Shown here in pieces: positions 32,759 through 43,685 of a DNA stretch of 64,000 bases; the stretch's first letter is position 1; each line of letters opens with the position of its first letter. The position numbers and the translations under genes are program-made. The stretch spans positions 310,001 to 374,000 of the forward strand of contig JAAROD010000080.1 of NCBI GenBank assembly GCA_012274445.1. Direction: 5' to 3'. A model generated the notes under the pieces. The model was not told where the DNA came from, ran no database searches, and was given only the letters and a program-made list of their open reading frames with translations. This stretch comes from Sclerotiophoma versabilis (lineage: Eukaryota; Ascomycota; Dothideomycetes; Pleosporales; Didymellaceae).

Positions 32759-35740
32759 ATGGCGTACAACCAACAAAACTATGGGGAGGCCCATAACAAC
32801 GAAGTGCGTGGCCACCCCCTGCGCCTGCACAACAGGCAGGGCCGGCAGTGAATGCTAACGATGAGCTCAGTACACTCCCGGCAGGCACGACGAGGACGAG
32901 GTCGGTCGCTCTCTCCTGCACGAGAATGCAGCAGGCACCAACCACGACCCTTTCTACGGCCACCCTGAGAACCGCCCACACTCGACCTACAGCTTGACAG
33001 AGACATATGCGACCGACCGCCCGACGCAGCACCCGAGCGAGGCACACGGTGGCTCTGATGTCTACTCGGCCACGGGTGGCTATGAGCCTGCTGCCGAGTT
33101 TGGCGCTCCCCACAGGGCGCCCTCCCCATACCAGAGGAGCGAGACCAGCTCGACCGAGGCCTGGCGACAGCGCCAGCAGCCTGGCGGTGCAGTTGCTGCC
33201 GCCGGTGGCCTCAAGCGTGGCATGACTCGTAAGGTCAAGCTCGTGCAGGGCTCCGTGTTGTCTGCAGACTACCCTGTGCCCTCTGCTATCCAGAATGCCA
33301 TCCAGGCGAAGTACCGCAACGACCTCGAGAGTGGCAGCGAGGAGTTCACGCACATGCGCTGTAGGTGACGAAATTGCGTCTTTCGAGGATTTGACGCTGA
33401 CAGCTGCCAGACACGGCCGCGACATGTGACCCCAACGACTTCACCCTGAAGAACGGCTACAATCTGCGTCCGGCCATGTACAACCGTCACACTGAGCTTT
33501 TGATTGCCGTGACATACTACAACGAAGATAAGGTCCTCACGGCCCGTACCCTGCACGGTGTTATGCAGAACATTCGCGACATCGTCAACCTCAAGAAGTC
33601 TGAATTCTGGAACAAGGGAGGCCCAGCCTGGCAGAAGATTGTTGTCTGCTTGGTTTTCGACGGTATCGACCCTTGCGACAAGGGCACACTCGATCTGCTA
33701 GCTACTGTCGGTATCTACCAGGATGGTGTCATGAAGAAGGATATTGACGGCAACGAGACGGTTGCTCACATTGTAAGCTGCAAACAAATAGCGAGATTTG
33801 ACTGTTTCTCACAAAGCCCAGTTCGAGTACACCACGCAGTTGTCTGTTACGCCCAACCAGCAGCTCATCCGTCCCCATGATGACAGCGCCAGCACGCTTC
33901 CTCCTGTTCAGATGATGTTCTGCCTGAAGCAGAAGAACACCAAGAAGATCAACTCTCACAGGTGGCTGTTCACTGCTATCGGTCGCATTCTCAACCCTGA
34001 GGTCTGCATTCTGCTCGACGCTGGTACCAAGCCCGGCCCCAAGTCCCTCCTGGCTCTCTGGGAGGCTTTCTACAACGACAAGGATCTCGGTGGTGCTTGT
34101 GGTGAAATCCACGCCATGTTGGGTAAGGGCTGGAGGAACCTGCTCAACCCGCTCGTTGCGTCCCAGAACTTCGAGTACAAGATCAGTAACATTCTCGACA
34201 AGCCGCTAGAATCGTCTTTTGGATACGTCTCTGTGTTGCCTGGTGCTTTCTCCGCCTACCGTTACCGCGCCATTATGGGCCGACCGCTCGAGCAGTACTT
34301 CCACGGTGACCATACTCTGGCCAAGATTCTCGGAAAGAAGGGTATCGAGGGCATGAACATTTTCAAGAAGAACATGTTCTTGGCCGAAGATCGAATTCTC
34401 TGTTTCGAATTGGTCGCAAAGGCTGGCTCCAAGTGGCATCTTACTTACGTCAAGGCCTCCAAGGGTGAGACTGACGTGCCCGAAGGTGTGGCTGAATTCA
34501 TCGGTCAGCGTCGTCGTTGGCTGAACGGTTCCTTCGCTGCCGGTATCTATTCGCTTCTCCACTTCGGTCGTATGTACAAGTCTGGCCACAACCTTGTCCG
34601 CATGTTCTTTCTCCACATCCAGATGATCTACACCACCTGCAACACTATCCTCGCTTGGTTCTCTATGGCTTCTTTCTACCTTACGACCGTTGTCATTATG
34701 TCTCTTGTCGGTACAAAGACGGATCAACGAGATGCCTGGCCTTTTGGAAACACCGTTACCCCTATCTTCAACACCATTGTCACCTACATCTACCTGGCTT
34801 TCCTCGGTCTACAATTCATTCTGGCGTTCGGTAACAGACCTAAGGGTTCCGTCTGGTCCTACCTGATCTCGTTCAGTGTCTTCGGCTTGATCCAGTTCTA
34901 CATTGTCGTCTTGTCCATCTACCTTGTCGTACAGGCGTTTACCAACCCAACTTCGCAGAAGCTCGACACCTCGTCTGCGTCCGCATTTGCCGAGTCCTTC
35001 TTCTCGTCAAGTGGTGTCGGTATCATTATTATTGCGCTTGCGGCTACGTTTGGTCTCTACTACGTCGCGTCGTTCCTGTACATGGACCCCTGGCACATGT
35101 TCACGTCGTTCCCTCAGTATCTTCTGATCATGTCGTCCTACGTCAACATCCTCAACGTTTACGCGTTTTCTAACTGGCACGATGTTTCTTGGGGTACCAA
35201 GGGTTCCGACAAGGCTGAGGCTCTTCCTTCAGCGAAGACAGAAAAGGGCGCCGACGGAAAGACCACGGTCATCGAGGAACCGGATCTGCCGCAGGCCGAC
35301 ATCGACTCTCAGTTTGAGGCTACTGTCAAGCGTGCTCTGGCTCCCTACGTTCCTCCTGTCGAGACCAACGAGAAGACTCTTGAAGACTCCTACAAGGCTT
35401 TCCGTACTCACCTGTGTACGCTCTGGATCGGTTCCAATGCTCTGCTTGCTGTTCTTGTCACTCAGGACAGCTTCGACCGTTTCGGTTTCTCAGTAAGTTT
35501 TTAATGCTCTGGAATACTAAGTCGCGCACCGTATCGATGCTAACTTCGTCTAGTCGTCCGCTACCACCCGAACTGCCCACTTTTTCCAGGCCCTTCTGTG
35601 GGCAACCGCAGGTCTGGCTATTGTCCGCTTCCTCGGATGTCTTTGGTTCCTTGGACGCACTGGTCTATTCTTCTGCGTCAGAAGGCACGTCCTCAACTCC
35701 TATTATCGCGAGACATTTGCTAACTTATCCCAGGCGCTAG
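32759..35740 (+). CDS. Chitin synthase, class I/II type
   Basis: Plasma-membrane GT2 enzyme that polymerises UDP-GlcNAc into cell-wall chitin. Protein of 901 aa in six exons: 32759-32803, 32871-33360, 33411-33772, 33822-35492, 35554-35684, 35734-35740. The short polar N-terminus (about 170 aa) and lack of a myosin or cytochrome b5 domain place it in class I or II. Chitin synthase motifs include ELLIAVTYYNEDKVL, CLVFDGIDPCDKG, LPGAFSAYRYRA, AEDRILCFEL (about 485-494) and QRRRWLNGS (about 528), followed by a C-terminal block of membrane segments. The last intron (35685-35733) starts with GC instead of GT (AG|GCACGT) and has a perfect gctaac branch site; splicing it gives the end CVRRR. Without it the frame runs on for about 80 codons, which seems less likely. 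Confidence 0.93.
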
Positions 35741-36640
35741 AACCTTCCCCCAAATCTACCGGATTAGGAACGACCTTTCACGACCATACTGCGCCACATC
35801 ATGCCACGGCCGCAACTGCTTTACTAAGCTACCTGTTCGATTCCCCTAATCCGTTTTCGATCCTGCGTTTTGGCGTTTGGGCTGTCTTGCGACTCCAGCG
35901 GACTGCTGCGCGGTCGTGGACTTTTGATCATACCATCTTGATACACTAAAACCATCTGCCATACAATGTTGGATGGATCACGAGACCTCCTTGTATTACC
36001 CATGTTACAGCACTACGCGCTCGGGCTACTCATTTGGGCGGATGAACGGACATTACATTGCTTGTATTTTGAGATATCTAGAATGAATACCACATTTTCT
36101 AAAAGCAATGCATAGTTCTACACTACTAACAACTTGGGACTACAGTTGGGCAACAGTTTTAGAGATTACAGGTCATGTCTTTACTGCTTGCTGATGGATA
36201 GTACACTATCTTGTGCCGTGCCAAGGCTCGAAGCCAAGAAGTCTCCCTATCTCCGCAGTACGGTTACGTCGTCCAAGCTTACAACGTCCATGAATCCCTA
36301 CCGACACACACTGATTGGTGCGACCCTTGTTTCAGAAGTGCCGACCTTCCTGAAAAACGCAGATCTGCAGGAACGATCGCTAGGGACTCGTTTACATGTT
36401 ACAGTCTCATTAGCCTACAATAGCCAATGGGAGGTGGCGAGGTTTTAGGTCTAATAACAATCGCCCACTTGCGCTTGCTCATTCCAGATCTTGGTATAGC
36501 AAAGCGCACGAAGAGGAGGTCTGTATATGGAGCGTGATAGGTCCGGATACAGATGCTAGACTCCTAACCAACAGCTACCACCGTAGCACTATTCGCCCGC
36601 AAAAAAAAAGACGACCCTGAATCAGCACAACACTTACCAG
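35741..36640. other. Intergenic region
   Basis: 900 bp between convergent genes (chitin synthase plus, small hypothetical gene minus). A poly-A run lies at 36601-36609. No supported coding frame. Confidence 0.55.
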
Positions 36641-37139
36641 TCACTCAGACCTCACGCCGCGCAGGTCAAGCGAAATCCTCCCTTCAGCGACAAGTTCCCG
36701 GTTCGCCTTGGCCATATCCTTCGCACCAGAATCTAGTCGTTCAACCTCCACAACTCGAACTACAGCTGCAGTAGTGTATCCTCCGTATCGCGTAGTTCCG
36801 CCTAGAAAATCATCGTGTTGACATGTATTTCACGACCTCTTTACTGTTCACTCGAACACGTAGATCTGCGGAGGGCAGCATACCTGGGTCTCACTTATTT
36901 TCTTCCACCATCCTAGACTCAATGATAGATCACGCCCCCATGCCCCGCTTACGATGTTCAGTCGGTCTACTTCGATCCGATTCACCGTGCGCTTTGGTCT
37001 GCGTGTAAGGTGTTGAAGCGGGCTTGTTCGAGCTTGGTTTTTCTGTGTAATGGTGTAATGGAGAGTGTAGGAGCGGTGGTGTTGCGGCGTCATGAATGGC
37101 GAGGTGGATGTATGGAAAGCTTGTTCTGGTGGCTGCCAT
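36641..37139 (-). CDS. Small spliced hypothetical protein
   Basis: The last exon (36801-36641, minus) is clearly protein-like: GTTRYGGYTTAAVVRVVEVE, then RLDSGAKDMAKANRELVAEG and RISLDLRGVRSE. It joins through a 93-bp intron (36894-36802, gtgaga...ttctag) to an exon ending GWWKKI or RWWKKI. The N-terminal part is ambiguous. One option starts at 37139 (MAATRTSFPYIHLAIHD...) and uses an extra 40-bp intron (gtaagc...tctag) to reach WWKKI. The other starts at 37093 (MTPQHHRSYTLHY...) and reads straight through. Product about 120 aa. No domain is recognised. The basic, Ser/Thr/Arg-rich N-terminus could be an organelle presequence, but this is a guess. Confidence 0.45.
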
Positions 37140-38732
37140 CTTGCTGTCACTGGCTCTCGGTAACGGGGTTGGATTTTTCGAGGTGAGAAAATGCTGTCCA
37201 GAAGGCGACAGGAAGCGCTTTGTTACAAGCTGGGGGTGTCTCAGGCATAAAGAAGTCTAAATACCTCGCAGCCCTTCACGAGGCCACGGTGCTGATTGTA
37301 CAGGTTCAAGATGCTAGTTTGTGGACAAAAGCTGTTAGAAGTGTGAGTATGCTTCAGTCTCTGAGTGCTTTCCCGCTCTGTCCTGAGGAACGGAAATCTT
37401 TATAAACATCTACACAGCCATGCACGGCTTCACAAACTTCTACCACGGCTCAGGACGCACCCGGTGGATGTGGTCTCTTTTCACAGCTTTGTCGAAGTCT
37501 CTCATGGGCCTGCTTATCTCTCTTTACCCCCTCAGTTATCGTGTCACGGAGTCACTTTGTTGTATTTTAGAAATTCCTTACAGCATCCTTGGAATCCGAC
37601 TCAGCATCCAGAATCATGTACAAGATCGCAGACCATGTGACGGCACAATGAATAGAGTTTGGAATTGGAGACGTCAAATTTCTGCAGCACTACGCAAGAA
37701 ACAGCTCGTACAGGTATTCTGTGCCATACGTTTGTAGTGGGAGACCCCTGACCTGCTGAGATTAGAGTTGATCGTGATGATCGCGTGCAACAGCCTTGTT
37801 AAGACACTCGAGGCGAACTACGCCTGATGTTGAGGTCGATGTTAGCATCTTATCAGTAATGACACCCCGTTGCACGGCTCCCATGTTGCTGAGAAAGTTG
37901 GGTCCAAACAGGCAGATCCTAAGGATTTGAGGTAGTCAACCCCACATCCTCTCATCTTATAATACTTTCTATGCAGCCTGAAGACTACGAATGATTCCAT
38001 TCAATTTGCAGAATGTTTGGAAATGCTTTCAAGATCTCTGGGGCTAAGTTTCAGACGTGGGATTTGCAGTTGCTGCATCTAAGCTTTTCTGCACCATGAG
38101 AGCGCAGGTACCACATTCTGACGTACATCTGACTGAGTCAACAGCGTGGGGGATCTCCGACCACAAAGCATGGCATTCTGCTCTCGGCGGCTCGCCAAAA
38201 CCCGTATTTTACAAACTTATCGATCTGCTTGCGACGCGAGTTCTCACGATGACAGAAGTTTGTCGTAGATGGCTTGTAGGGCGCCCCACAAAAGTCGTAG
38301 CCCTGTGGGGCCGGCTGGCTTCCGGTATGTCAAACCGCGCCTAGTTGTACATCTCGAGATCGAACACTTGCTTTTCGGACGTCGTGAGACTTACGTAGGC
38401 GAGATAAATTGAGACTTCCGTGATTCGGAGCTCCGAAAACCGGGTGACGGGTTCCTGCTTGGAAACGGTGCCGCTCGGCAAGGATCGCCGCAGATCAACG
38501 AATGGTAATGAGACCTGCCCCCGGAGGTCACGATGCTTGCCCTTTGTGTTGCAAAGGGAATGTCGAGAAATGAGTGGGCTTACTGAGTTCCTCCAGGGCT
38601 TGAATTACATCATGTCGCCTCGCATCCTTTATAGCTGTCGTCCCAGCACCTGGATCGAACTTGGCACATTCCTCTCCCTCTTATTCCGTTCTCAAATCTT
38701 TGTTGCCAACAACTTTACGCGGTAAATATCTT
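37140..38732. other. Intergenic region
   Basis: Some 1.6 kb between divergently read genes. A 105-codon frame at 37420-37737 has a hydrophobic middle but no support from introns, domain or context. A perfect 14-bp palindrome lies at 38424-38437, about 300 bp upstream of the dehydrogenase. Confidence 0.5.
38424..38437. promoter_or_regulatory. Palindrome TTCGGAGCTCCGAA, possible Zn2Cys6 site
   Basis: A perfect 14-bp palindrome containing CGG-N4-CCG, the inverted half-site layout used by Zn2Cys6 factors. It lies 296 bp upstream of the dehydrogenase ATG. The factor is unknown. Confidence 0.3.
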
Positions 38733-39761
38733 ATGATGGCATGTTCACGGTTGATGATGGCGATGCGCCGCGTGGCGTGCAACAGCTCGGGCATATCACG
38801 GTTTCAGCCTTCCACGTCCCTTTTTCAACGACGAAGTCTCGCATCACACCGAGATGTCACCTACAAACAGACGCCATACGAGAAGCGAGAGAACGTAGGC
38901 GACAGGAAATACAGCCAATTTGACATTGGCGGAAAAGTCTTTGTAATAACTGGAGGCGGCCAAGGCCTTGGGTTCTCAATAGCTGAAGGCCTCGTCGAAG
39001 CTGGTGGCATCGTGCACGTCCTCGATAGGTCACCAGAGCCGACAAAAGAATTTGGGGAAGCGAGAGCCCGTGCGAAAGAAGAGTTCGGTGGTGGTCTGGA
39101 GTACCACCAAGCGGACGTCACGGATGCCGACGTGCTGGGCAAAACGATATCGGAAATCGCAGCTCAGAAGAAGCGATTAGATGGATTAGTTGCAGGTTCG
39201 TGGAGGCCTTCAAACATCTGAAATATTTAGCTGATCAAGTGTGCAGCAGCCGCGATTCAGCAGGTGTGTAAGGCCATCGACTACAAGGCCGAGGACATTG
39301 CGAAGATGCTGTCAGTCAACTACACTGGAGTGTTCCTAACGGCACAGGCTTGCGCTCGCGAGATGCTCAAGCACAAGATTGAGGGATCGATATGCCTGGT
39401 GGCTTCGATGAGTGGAACAATTGCCAACAGAGGATTGGACGCTCCGGTTTACAACTCGTCGAAAGCTGCAGTGGTCCAGCTGGCGCGAAACCTGGCCATG
39501 GAGTTTGGTAGGAAGAGACCAGATGGTTCAGGTGGCATCCGAGTCAACTCTTTGAGCCCTGGTCATATTGTGACACCCATGGTTGAAGAGAACTTCAAGA
39601 GAGGCGAAGCGGATCGAAGTGAGTGGGAGAACAACAACATGCTTGGGAGAATCAGCACACCTGAGGAGTACAAATCCGTGGCGCTGTTCATGCTGAGCAA
39701 AGCAAGCAGCTACATGACTGGACATGACTTGAAGATTGATGGAGGCACCACGGCGTGGTGA
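38733..39761 (+). CDS. Short-chain dehydrogenase/reductase, likely mitochondrial
   Basis: Classical SDR of 325 aa in two exons (38733-39195, 39247-39761). The cofactor motif TGGGQGLG lies at about residues 73-80, an Asp (VLDRS) follows beta2 and suggests NAD(H) preference, the active-site YNSSK is at about 222-226, and the Ser lies in VASMSGTIANRG. It resembles the sorbose-reductase/xylulose-reductase (Sou-type) branch of fungal SDRs. The first 55 residues lack acidic residues and are rich in Arg/Ser (RRVACNSSG...LFQRRSLAS), which looks like a mitochondrial presequence and is unusual for that branch. The substrate is not known. The start is the first ATG of the ATGATGGCATG cluster. Confidence 0.85.
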
Positions 39762-40120
39762 ACGAGTTGACAATTGGTGCATTGGAAGCCATTCAGCGAG
39801 CATTGTTAGCATTTGCCGGCGTTGGCGTTCCTCCGTGTAGTTAGCAGGCAGGCCGTAGTAGGACCTTGTCGATTCATCGTCTGTTTTCATACACAAGCCA
39901 ATGTCTGCCTATTCCTCCGAAGTGACTTGAAATGGTGTCAATTGCAAAGTGGTCGAGGAGGGGCGAAGAGATGCAGCCGCGTCCAGGGTCCCAAGCACCT
40001 TACCCCATCCGGCTTTAGCTCAAAACACCTGTCCTCACGACGGGAGATGCCGACCCTCCTTGGGAATCTGTATCAACACCACACGTTGTCCCAGACTCTG
40101 CGGAGTGCCCACAGCCCACC
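39762..40120. other. Intergenic region, ERV25 promoter
   Basis: 359 bp between two plus-strand genes; nothing specific seen. Confidence 0.6.
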
Positions 40121-40856
40121 ATGGATCGGATACTGCGCTTGCTCACATTGCTGGTCGCCGTCATCGCGCCTCTCGCTGCTGCCCTCAAATTCGACCTCTA
40201 CCCCGTCTCGCCGCACGACGCCGCCAAGCACGAGCGATGCATCCGTAACTTTGTTGCGAAAGACCAACTCGTGGTCGTCACAGCCATTCTGGACGGCTAC
40301 AGGGGCGATGGCCAGAAGGTCGACATGCATGTACGTGCACACAGACCAACACTAGAACACGCAATGCCTAATGGCGTGCTGCATCATAAACTCGATGCTA
40401 ACAACGCTCCAGATCCGCGATGCCATGGGCAACGACTACCACCGTCCAAAGGACGTGGTCGGAGAGAACCGCTATGCATTCACCTCACATGCCGACTCCG
40501 CCTTCGACGTGTGCTTCGAGAACATCTACTCAGGTGCACAAACAAATACCGGCCCGCGCCACGTCGAGCTGGACATTGACATTGGCGCCGACGCCAAGGA
40601 CTGGAGCGCCATCCAGGCTACCCAGAAGCTGAAGCCCATCGAAGCTGACCTGAGGAGGATCGAAGAGGTTGTTGGAGAGATTGTCATCGAGATGGACTAC
40701 CTAAGGGGACGCGAGCAGAAGTTGCGGGACACAAACGAGAGCACGAATGAGCGCGTCAAGTGGTTTGCCTTTGGCACTATGGGCATGTTGGTGGGTTTGG
40801 GCGTGTGGCAGATTGTCTATCTGAGGGCGTACTTCAGGAGCAAGCACCTCATCTAG
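40121..40856 (+). CDS. ERV25: p24 family cargo receptor of COPII vesicles (Erv25 type)
   Basis: Type I membrane protein cycling between ER and Golgi, a p24-delta subunit that forms heteromers and helps load cargo such as GPI-anchored proteins. Protein of 217 aa in two exons (40121-40330, 40413-40856; 82-bp intron with gctaac branch site). A signal peptide (LRLLTLLVAVIAPLAAA) precedes a GOLD domain with two Cys (ERCIRNF; FDVCFENIYSG), then a coiled-coil stalk (EADLRRIEEVVGEIVIEMDY), one membrane span (AFGTMGMLVGLGVWQIVYL) and a short cytosolic tail ending AYFRSKHLI. This tail resembles that of yeast Erv25 and supports the delta assignment. Confidence 0.94.
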
Positions 40857-41169
40857 AGAACGGAAAGTGATGTCTGCTCTTTGGGAGGATCACACAATCA
40901 CCAGGACGAAGGGTGGTTATTTTGGTCTTGAAGACGACAATAAAGCATTGTACGAACAGCATTTGTTTAGCGGTTGGTGTTGTGGCAGCCACGAGCTTTG
41001 GCTTACAGGCTCCAAGGACGGCGTTGTCGGGGCATATCCAGATGAACTTTTCCTAAAAGTCAACCCCTCATCTTCAATGTCTCACAAGACACCAACCTCC
41101 AACATGTGAAGCCGTACTGACAACCTCGAGAAACCACTCGAACTGACCTGACCCAGCTACACTCGCCCC
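40857..41169. other. Convergent intergenic region
   Basis: 313 bp between the 3' ends of ERV25 and the eIF2B-related gene; shared terminator region, no gene. Confidence 0.6.
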
Positions 41170-42594
41170 TCAGCCATTCTCCTCTCCTAAGATATGCTTT
41201 TCAAGCTCTCCGGCCCCCTTTGCGAGCCTCCCCAATTCACTGATCCTCAGCACTCCTATCTCGGCGATATACACATCCACAAACCGCGCAGGCACCCACT
41301 CTAACGACTGCGCATCATTGCCGACTGATGTAGTAATCACACCTTCCTCTGTTGTCGCTGCTACTATGTTGCTCACACTACCCAACACAACAATTTTTGC
41401 GTCTTGAGAAAGCGTTTTGACGCATACAGCAGTGCCCAACGCTACATTGTTGCTTCGAATATCTCCTCGACCGTCAATACAGGCTGCAGATAGAAGGAGG
41501 ACGTCGATGTCCTTGCTTGCTGTACCGATTGCGCTAGTGGGGTGTGCGGTGGTGTGCAGCCTAATTTGCAACAATGATGGCAGGTCATGGAAGAGATGTG
41601 GGGATAGATGGTGGTTGTCCAACGTGGAGAGAATGGAGAGGTGAATCGTGAGATGTGTGTCGAAGGAGAGCGCCCAGACAATAGCTGTAAGTACGGTAGG
41701 TGATGGGTTGAGCAAGAGAATCCGCAGTGTCGCGCGATTCTGCCCTCCCTCTCGTCCTTTGCGATATTTGCACAGCCACTGCGCGAACGTAGCGCTCAGT
41801 CCATCTTCCGACAAGTCCCTTGCTTGGATCACCTCGTCAAGAGCTCCTCCTACTACACGAGCGAGTTCCACCGTGCTCTGACTTCTGCCTCTTGTGCGCT
41901 GCTCTTCGTTCCACCGTCTCGCGACCTGCACTAACCCGCTCACCAATGCGTTCTTCACGATGGCATCTTCTATCGGCTGCACACTGCCAAGCAATCTAGC
42001 TGCATGTACAAGCATACCCCAAAACTCGGGCCAGGATGTCGCTACGCAAGCCGCTATGTCTGCTACATGAGCGAGATGCGAGAGTGTCGACAATGCTAAG
42101 TCATGTGCCGCGATCACCGGCAAGTTTTGAAGATCATCGATAGCTGTTTGTAAAGCCTCGTCGAACTCTTTTAATTCTTCTTGCGGGGGAAGAGGGACGA
42201 AGGGCGGCAGCTCCGGTAGCTCTGTGTGGAGTGCGCTGCCCACCCACACACCGGAAGTGTCTGATACAGACGTTGAAATTAGACGCGAAGGTTCTGTCGG
42301 AGGACTAAGCATCGAATCACGCCTTGTAACATCTTCTGGCGCTTCGGTTCGTTTGCTGATAACCGAGTCTGACCTCTTGCGTCTTGCTATGAGACTTCTC
42401 AACGACCAAGGCCGGGATGTAGCGCTGGTGCTTTCTGACAAGACAGATGCCGGGCGTAACCGTAACTGTGAAGAGAATATAGACACTTTGGCGTTGGGGT
42501 TTGTTGCGAAGGATGCCGGTCGTAAGCAAGGACGGTACGCTTCTGCTATGGCGAGCTCGAGCATGGTGGGAAGTTGGAGAGGGTGTTGTCTCAT
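41170..42594 (-). CDS. eIF2B alpha/beta/delta-related protein
   Basis: Intronless 474-aa protein. The C-terminal half has the Rossmann-like fold of the eIF2B alpha/beta/delta, MTNA and ribose-1,5-bisphosphate isomerase superfamily: FDTHLTIHLSIL, DIDVLLLSAACIDGRGDIRS, NNVALGTAVCVKTLSQDAKI, VVLGSVSNI. A helical region precedes it. The N-terminal 120 residues are Ser/Arg-rich and unordered. It does not look like a canonical eIF2B subunit: the N-terminal part differs, and the usual NKxGT-type segment is replaced by SNNVALGTAV. It is best seen as a fungal paralogue of unknown role. It is convergent with ERV25. Confidence 0.7.
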   Translation of the reverse strand: MRQHPLQLPTMLELAIAEAYRPCLRPASFATNPNAKVSIFSSQLRLRPASVLSESTSATSRPWSLRSLIARRKRSDSVISKRTEAPEDVTRRDSMLSPPTEPSRLISTSVSDTSGVWVGSALHTELPELPPFVPLPPQEELKEFDEALQTAIDDLQNLPVIAAHDLALSTLSHLAHVADIAACVATSWPEFWGMLVHAARLLGSVQPIEDAIVKNALVSGLVQVARRWNEEQRTRGRSQSTVELARVVGGALDEVIQARDLSEDGLSATFAQWLCKYRKGREGGQNRATLRILLLNPSPTVLTAIVWALSFDTHLTIHLSILSTLDNHHLSPHLFHDLPSLLQIRLHTTAHPTSAIGTASKDIDVLLLSAACIDGRGDIRSNNVALGTAVCVKTLSQDAKIVVLGSVSNIVAATTEEGVITTSVGNDAQSLEWVPARFVDVYIAEIGVLRISELGRLAKGAGELEKHILGEENG

Positions 42595-43685
42595 CAGGTT
42601 TTCTCACAGGGAGAGATTACCAAAAGGATGCGAACAGTTGATCGAATGATCTGAGCAAGGCGGTGTGTGATCGAGCTAGAACGGTGGAGGGAGGTTAGGC
42701 GGTGGGCAAGCGACGGGGCGCAAGAGGTTGAGGGCAAACGGGCTTGTTTGGTGGGCGTTGAAGTGCTGAGGTGCAGGTGAGATGTCAAACACATTGCTGT
42801 ACTCACCTGGCAACATAGCTTAGCGGGTTTGCGGGTGTCGTCTTGATGTGCGAATCTGCTATCCTTCGGTCGTTCGATGTACTTCTGAATTTAGCTTCTT
42901 TGCTGCTACATCGGGTATATAATTACTCGCCTCAATCCATGGATACAGTATCGGATTTGACGGGTATGTTTCTCAAGAATTCAGAGTGCCTCACAGGCGA
43001 ACAAGGTCATCACCTTTGTGGCCGTGACCTCACTTGGCTAGGCGCAGCACTGTAGCTTGTGCAGCTCAGCAGCGCAGCTACGTCTAGTTGTCGAAGGGAA
43101 GGCATATTAGAGTTACGCTGTGTCCATGTTTTTACTTCCCCGACAGAAAGGGGTAATTGATATTAGCTTTCTTCTTGTATTTGGGTAAGAAGCTTCTAAA
43201 GTTCTCTCGATATCTATGGTAATACTATACTTTGCAAGACTCTGCGCCGGAGACACTCGTTGAATAGAAGTTCAGATGGTGATGATTTAAATATTTGTTG
43301 ACATGAAAGTATCGGGTTAAAAAAATCTTGAGCATTGGAATTGAGCTGCCTTCGGCCTGGGGACGTCAGAACTGAATAACATGCCAACAGACGCCTTGGT
43401 TGCACTAATACAATCGCAACTCTATTGAAATGTATGGTGCCTTTTCTATCACTTATTATACTCAACATATCGTATGCCGACTGATTAACTCTGCTGACAG
43501 GTTGCCATGATCTGATGGAGTGAGTAAGCCCGATTGCGGCCGCGTTCCGCTGATTTTGTCAGCGGGATAAGACGACCAGCCTCACCAAATCAACATGGAC
43601 GTTAAAGCGAAAACGCAGTAATCTCTGCGCAGTTTCGACCAAGCTCTTGTAAAAGGACTTTTTCCAACCTCGGGACTCTATCGTT
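42595..43685. other. Intergenic region
   Basis: 1.1 kb between divergent genes (eIF2B-related minus, cupin-like plus). No supported frame. AT-rich in its middle (43100-43450). Confidence 0.55.

Noticed and set aside
37420..37737. 105-codon plus-strand frame with a hydrophobic stretch
   Set aside because: No homologous feature, no neighbouring exon; compatible with a chance frame.
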